A stretch of DNA of 64,000 nt from Isoetes taiwanensis (taxonomy: Eukaryota; Streptophyta; Lycopodiopsida; Isoetales; Isoetaceae): NCBI GenBank assembly GCA_021234155.1, contig JAJEKV010000582.1, positions 1 through 64,000 of the forward strand, read 5' to 3'. Of this stretch, positions 57,736-64,000 are shown in pieces. How positions within the stretch are numbered: the stretch's first letter is position 1; every line of letters begins with the position of its first letter. Below the pieces are notes generated by a model, which was not told the DNA's origin, made no database searches, and saw nothing but the letters and a program-made list of their open reading frames with translations. The position numbers were made by a program, and so were the translations under genes.

Positions 57736-58826
57736 ATGGGAGAATCGGAAAAGCCGTCTATCAAAAATGCAGCTCAGTGCAATAGTGCAATGGTATAAAT
57801 GCCCAGTCGTTTGAGGAAAGAAGGGCAAGATTTAGGCTGCCAGATTTTTTGCAATCTGTTAGGCTGAAATATGTGAAGCTGGGATATCATGATGTGATTT
57901 CCCATGCCCTTGTCCTTTTGATTGTTCCATTAGTCCCCTTTCAGATCTCTTCGCTTCTGTTCTGCCTTTCCCAGCTGCATATTTTTTCGACAACCACTCC
58001 TTTCAGAACCAAGGCCATATCTGTATCAGAGCAGGGAAATTAGATGCCTGCGTTGCAATAACAACCTAGCAAACCTGTATTAAGGCAGGAACTCTGTATA
58101 TTACTAGTTTGCCAAGACCTGTGTACCTGGTCGACTTTTCTTGTTATAAGCCTGTTGATGAAAGAAAAATGCCCCAAATCAATATTTATGGAGAAATCTA
58201 AGGCCTCTTGAGCATTTAATGAGGTGAATTTAGAATTTCAAAGAAAGATTATTGAGAGATCAGGTCTTGGGGATGAAACATATCTTCCACAGGCGGTTAT
58301 GAATAGTCCGCCTAATCCCTGGATGAAAGAAGCTTCGGGCAGAGGCAGAGCTTGTCATGTTTGGAGCACTGGATGATTTATTTGCAAAAACAGGAATAAA
58401 ACCAAAGGCTGTGGGCGTTTTGATTGTAAATTGCAGCCTGTTTAATCCGACCCCTTAAGCTTTCTGCTATGATTGTGAACCATTATAAGATGAGAGGTAA
58501 TATTTGCAGTCTCAATTTGGGTGGAATGGGCTGCAGCGCGGAGGTTATTGCCATGGACCTGGCAAAGCAGTTGCTTCAAGTGCATAGTGGAACATACGCC
58601 ATTGTTGTGAGTATGGAAAACATAACATTGAATTGGTATTTTGGAAATGACAGATCAATGCTAGTGTCTAATTGTCTGTTTAGAATGGGTGGAGCTGCTA
58701 TTCTTTTTGTCAAACAAAAGGAGTGAGAGAAGGAGAGCAAAGAATGAGCTTGTTCACACTGTTAGGACCAACAGAGGAGCAGATGATAAGTGTTTTCAGT
58801 GTGTTTATCAGTAGGAAGATGACAAC
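57736..58826 (+). pseudogene. 3-ketoacyl-CoA synthase (KCS) pseudogene, truncated
   Basis: KCS enzymes sit in the endoplasmic reticulum membrane and condense malonyl-CoA with acyl-CoA in very-long-chain fatty acid synthesis. An ATG at 57736 opens MGESEKPS. 'RLPDFLQSVRLKYVKLGYHD' (57834-57893) is the usual N-terminal motif, followed by hydrophobic membrane segments. '[13 protein letters not shown]' is at about 58116-58155. An 85-codon clean frame (58469-58726) holds '[20 protein letters not shown]', 'GGMGCSA' with the active-site cysteine codon at 58532-58534, and '[20 protein letters not shown]'. Similarity stops near 58826 at 'CVYQ*EDDN', so the C-terminal half with the catalytic His and Asn is missing. 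Several stops and frameshifts occur earlier. Confidence 0.93.
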
Positions 58827-59139
58827 TATTTCTTCAACTATTCTTTGTTTTTGGGTGCCCCTAAGGGGCAAACCCTTGTTTATGTGGGTTTGTGGCATAT
58901 TATAGGTATATGCCAGTATATGCTTGGAATATGCCTATGACTGCTCCAAACCCGTTATTGGCTGTAAACTCTCGGTCGTTTTCGTTGTTGGGTAGCCACT
59001 CTTGAAACTGGCTAACCGGAGAGGCTATCGTAAGAGTTGTACATAAAGATCTGTAGAGCAAGGTATGATAATGATGAAAAAGCTTAGTAGTGGCTGGATC
59101 CTGAGTACGCCTTCAGATTCTTGAGTTTTTCATTCTACT
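58827..59139. other. Junction between the KCS and protease relics
   Basis: No coding similarity to either family is legible. The KCS sequence breaks off abruptly here, suggesting a deletion or rearrangement. Confidence 0.4.
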
Positions 59140-59203
59140 ATCTGGATTCGAGCATGGAGGCAAAGTGGTGCCGTGACAGCAGTAAAGGACCAAGGCAGTT
59201 GCG

Positions 59204-60104
<901 letters not shown>

Positions 60105-60392
60105 TGAGAGGTGAACAATGGCTGTGGTGGACTCATGGACATTGCTTTCCAGTTCATGGTGAAAAATAAAGGCATAGATACAGAGGCTGACTATCCTTAT
60201 CTAGGTTCTGAATCTCTCTGTAATAAGGGCAAGGTACACATTAGAGTCCTATCTAGCATTTATTATGATCAACTTTAGATGCCTGAGCACTTATCATTGT
60301 TAACAATTGAATTCTCGGGTAGTAAGTATTGATGGTTATAGTGATGTTACGCCAAACAGTGAAAAATAGTGCAGTAGCAAACCAGTCAGTAA

Positions 60393-60647
<255 letters not shown>

Positions 60648-60965
60648 TGAGGTGAACAAGGTTACATATGGCTTCAACGCAATATTGCTAATCCTGCAGG
60701 GCTATGTAGCATTGCGCTAATGCCATCATATCCCACCAAGCATGGTGAAAACCCCCCAGCACCACCTCCAAGCCCATCTGTGAAATGCAACTTCTTTTAT
60801 AGCTGCCCAGTAGGAAGCACATGTTGATGTACCCTTAAAAGTAGGCCTTTTTGTCTTTCATACGGGCGTTGTGGAATGGAGTCAGCAGTCTGTTGTAGTG
60901 ATCATGCACATTGCTGCCCTCGTGACTATCCAGTCTGCTCTTCAACATCAGCACAATGTTTAAAG

Positions 60966-62690
60966 GTGAGTTACCTTTCATACAAGCACATAAAAGCAAA
61001 AACTCAGTTGCACAAATGAAAATACACATGCACAGAAAAACACAGATACAAACATACACAAAAGTAAAAGACAGTTTTACACAATGAAGACAGACACAAA
61101 CACATGCATATACAAGCTCGCATTATAAAAGGATAGGCCTCAATTCCGAATTAAATTCCAAATTGGCATCCTCACACTCTCTCTTGCTTCCCTTCCATTG
61201 GCTCAACACATGCATACACATACAAAGAATTGTTTTGAGGAGGATCTTCCGTATAGTTATGGAATCCTATTATGCATTAGAGGATGGCTCTTGTTGCTTT
61301 TCTTCTCCCTATTTTTTTCTTGTTGTGATTTTCCCCTATATCAGTTCAAGATGCTTCCCCTATGTCATTTCAGGGGTGCTTCCAAATCGTATGAACAAAT
61401 TGTAAATCCCCAAGCACTTCAATACATACCACTGCCATGAGGTGGTATATGAGGTAGAAAAAAAAAGGTTTGATAAACCAACAATTACAAGATTAAACTT
61501 AAGAAAGCTTTTGGAATATATTGTTAATTATAGAAAAGCGAAACATGCCAATCTTAATGGCACCATGACATAGCCCCTCCATTGCACAATAGTGAGCTCT
61601 TAAAATACTACTTGGTATAGATAATGTGTGCCCAATGATATCTCCATTCTTAATGGTTGCATGTAGCCACACAAGAACAATTGTTAGAGTTTCTATATTT
61701 TTTGTTCTGTCAAGCCAAGATCATTGTTGTGCACATGAGAGGCGATGTGAAGAGTTTAACAATGCTATCGATATTTTCCCTTGCATGTTCTCAATGCTTT
61801 TTCCTCATGTCCGATCTCGCCATATTTGTTTTTCGTAGTATGCGACTCTATAGCCACTAGAAGCGCATGATAACATATTATTATCATATTATTGACCACA
61901 AGGTGCAGCCACAACATCATCTCCATTGGTATTAATAAACGTTATGTTGCAATAAATGTTGGGTACATTCTCTATTCTCGGGATACAAAGACACGACATG
62001 ATAATTTATGAGATAGAATAGACAAACTTACAACATCATACTTTGTTGTAGTAATTGGCATTGTCTATTCTCGGGACAGAGAGAAAAAAAATTTATCACG
62101 TGGGCGATTTGAATAATGTAAGTCCGGTGCGAAGTAGGGACCATGGCACGGATTGGAAATTGAAAAAGTAATGGCGATTTGTGTCCGAAAACGTAAGAAA
62201 GAGGCCAAGAAAACATGGGTGTATTGAGAAATGAGTTAAAAGATCATTTTTTTTGCCGATCACCACGCAAAATGTCTCCATCCCAAATTGAGATAATGGA
62301 ATATCCACAAACCAAAACCCCTCTACTTATTGCTGACAATAGTGGGCAGCGCAATAATTGTCCAAAATCTTCTTGGTTCATTCAACGAGAGGTGGTGTAT
62401 CCGATCCGCATTGGCGGGATATAGGTAAAATAAATAAGCTTACAACATCATACTTCAGCGGCAATTTGTCGGTGTTATGCAATTTTGTGAGGTGTTATGT
62501 GCGCGGACAATGTTAAGAAGCAAAATGTGAATCCTTATACCTCTACACAAAAAACACGCTTATAAACCTCCTAATACACATGGGTTTATTATTCAATCTA
62601 TCTCACCCAAGCCCAACGATGCCAAGCCAAACATTGCTACATGATAAGTTTCTTATTTGCATTTACTTTCCTATTTTCTTTTTTAAGAGG
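60966..62690. other. AT-rich anonymous DNA downstream of the protease relic
   Basis: A GTGAGT donor follows exon D directly (60966), so a last exon may once have existed, but none is legible here. 61010-61110 is rich in 'cacac' and 'acatac' motifs. A duplicated 'cttacaacatcatactt' lies at 62029 and 62436. Confidence 0.4.
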
Positions 62691-63060
62691 CCATGGAATA
62701 TTACTATTTTTATTTCTCATGTGTGGGGTGCATCTTGAATCCCTTGCCATTTCAATTATTCATATTCAAAGGTCTTGCTTGTTCAGATGCACAGGTCCTT
62801 CTTGATGCCCAACAACGAATTGTCAAAGCATTCAGGTGCTCATCAATTGCTAATGAGATGAAGAGCCGTATTTGGGAGCACTATCACATGGATTCATACT
62901 TATGAGTTTTTGCTTGCTCTTCATATTGTTTAGATGTTGTATTTGAATGGGGTGGTTTTGCTCGGTGGACATTCTCTCAAGAGAGTTATTAGTCCCCATT
63001 GTACTTTGTAACTTTCTCATCGTTAATAAAGGCTCAAGTCCTTCAAAAAAAAAAAAAAAA
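62690..63060 (+). mobile_element. Probable LINE 3' end with poly(A) tail
   Basis: The segment ends 'aataaaggctcaagtccttc' followed by 16 adenines (63044-63059). This resembles the 3' end of the LINEs at 39.56 and 50.91 kb ('aataaagcttg.cgtccttc' plus A's). A 70-codon frame before it (62693-62905) may be a LINE C-terminus. No target duplication was found and the 5' limit is arbitrary. Confidence 0.6.
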
Positions 63061-64000
63061 TTATGCATGCTTACTTATTCATGCCAACTATAAAAGAGCA
63101 TGTATATCTTGACATATTAATCATTGACATGCTTACCATTTCTAATCATTTAAGTCTAGAAAAATATGCATTTTTGCAAATTGAAGTTGCAAAACATAAG
63201 TGAGGTTGCATAAAGTGGGTTTTACCAAATATTTCATAATTAAAGACTAGAATTCTAGACATGGCTATACATACCATGCATAGGAAGGCCCACAAAGGGT
63301 TCCATTCTAAAATTTGAGCTACAAAGGGTTCAAAGGCCCACCCGACTTCATATTTAGCTGGACTTGCAGATTTAAGCTAAATAATTAAAGGAATTATACA
63401 CGAACGATAAAGCTGCAAAATAGAGTACATTCTTGCTATGCATATGCACATAAGATATGCTCATTATACTCTCTTTTATTTTTACTGTGTCAGGCTCTTA
63501 TATTGAACATAACATCATTGCTCAATCCTATTGCTATTGAGGTCATCCATTAGGAGAAGCTAAAGACAATGGAGTCATGGTAGCAAACAGATTTGTAGGG
63601 TTGCAAGTGTGACCGCATTGGGTACATCACCATCCGATTATCCAACGGAAAATTGTAAACCGGATATATTGTAGGCCTTTCTCGGCCCTTCCCGACCAAC
63701 CAATATTTGTTGTGCCCTTCTATAGGTGGCACGCATTTGCCACTTTATCTTCAAGTTGATCAATTTCATCTTTCATGAGACCCAAGTTCTTGTAGGTGAT
63801 GTTGGGGGCACTTTTACTCCAAACAAAATCACCATCTAGGGTTTAAAACGCATAAAACCTTCTCATTTGGTGGGGACTTCATCTGCACTTAAAAGAGTGA
63901 AATCTTAAAAAACTGAAAGCCCAAGTTCAAAATTGCTATGAGCTTAACGCCAAAGTCTCGTCAATGTAATGTCAAATCAAACTCACCCTATAACATAGAT
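63061..64000. other. AT-rich anonymous DNA
   Basis: No gene or structured repeat is recognised up to the window end. Confidence 0.4.

Overview
This window looks like nuclear DNA of a land plant with a large, transposon-rich genome. The evidence is plant-type Ty3/gypsy and LINE elements, LTR retrotransposon primer-binding sites matching plant initiator tRNA-Met, pentatricopeptide-repeat (PPR) fragments, a 3-ketoacyl-CoA synthase (KCS) relic and an RD21-type cysteine protease with a granulin domain and plant-like introns. I cannot name the species; a fern or other seed-free vascular plant is only a guess. I see no intact, uninterrupted cellular gene. Almost everything recognisable is broken by stops, small frameshifts or truncation.

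Layout. 1-2.9 kb: minus-strand Ty3/gypsy remnant running off the left edge, in the order gag, zinc-knuckle area, protease, reverse transcriptase (RT), RNase H. 4.5-7.4 kb: a minus-strand cluster with an unrecognised 219-codon frame (one amber stop, then a frameshift), a decayed histone H3-fold gene and further open segments. 7.64 kb: a minus-strand tRNA-iMet primer-binding site bordered by an LTR-like block to about 8.8 kb, so the cluster may sit inside one very long or nested LTR element. 9-15.4 kb: dispersed AT-rich repeats, a three-unit 139-bp tandem repeat, a PPR-containing repeat and a roughly 2-kb insertion that interrupts it. 15.8-16.3 kb: a CT-rich minisatellite. About 16.9-21.56 kb: a GC-rich LINE ending in a (TATTC)n tail instead of poly(A). 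21.9-23.3 kb: an uninterrupted second copy of the PPR-containing repeat.

23.3-33.3 kb is mostly anonymous AT-rich DNA with tandem repeats, an LTR-element primer-binding site at 29.91 kb, a GC-rich repeat at 30.4 kb and a palindromic CCAAATGG minisatellite at 31.9-32.5 kb. 33.29-38.26 kb is an LTR retrotransposon with both LTRs, a primer-binding site and a polypurine tract, into which a 5'-truncated L1-type LINE inserted (15-bp target duplication). 39.56-45.36 kb is an essentially full-length minus-strand L1-type LINE with a 14-bp target duplication. A 0.5-kb truncated relative with its own duplication lies at 50.42-50.91 kb, and a similar 3' end is at about 63.04 kb. 51.6-54.8 kb holds a 260-bp repeat in direct orientation around possible exon fragments. 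57.7-58.8 kb is a truncated KCS pseudogene and 59.1-60.97 kb an RD21-like protease pseudogene with recognisable exons and splice sites. The rest is AT-rich with no supported gene.

The parts do not form a working pathway. They record layered retroelement insertion and decay around a few gene relics. The least explained part is the histone H3-like / unknown-frame cluster lying between an LTR primer-binding site and gag-pol on the same strand.
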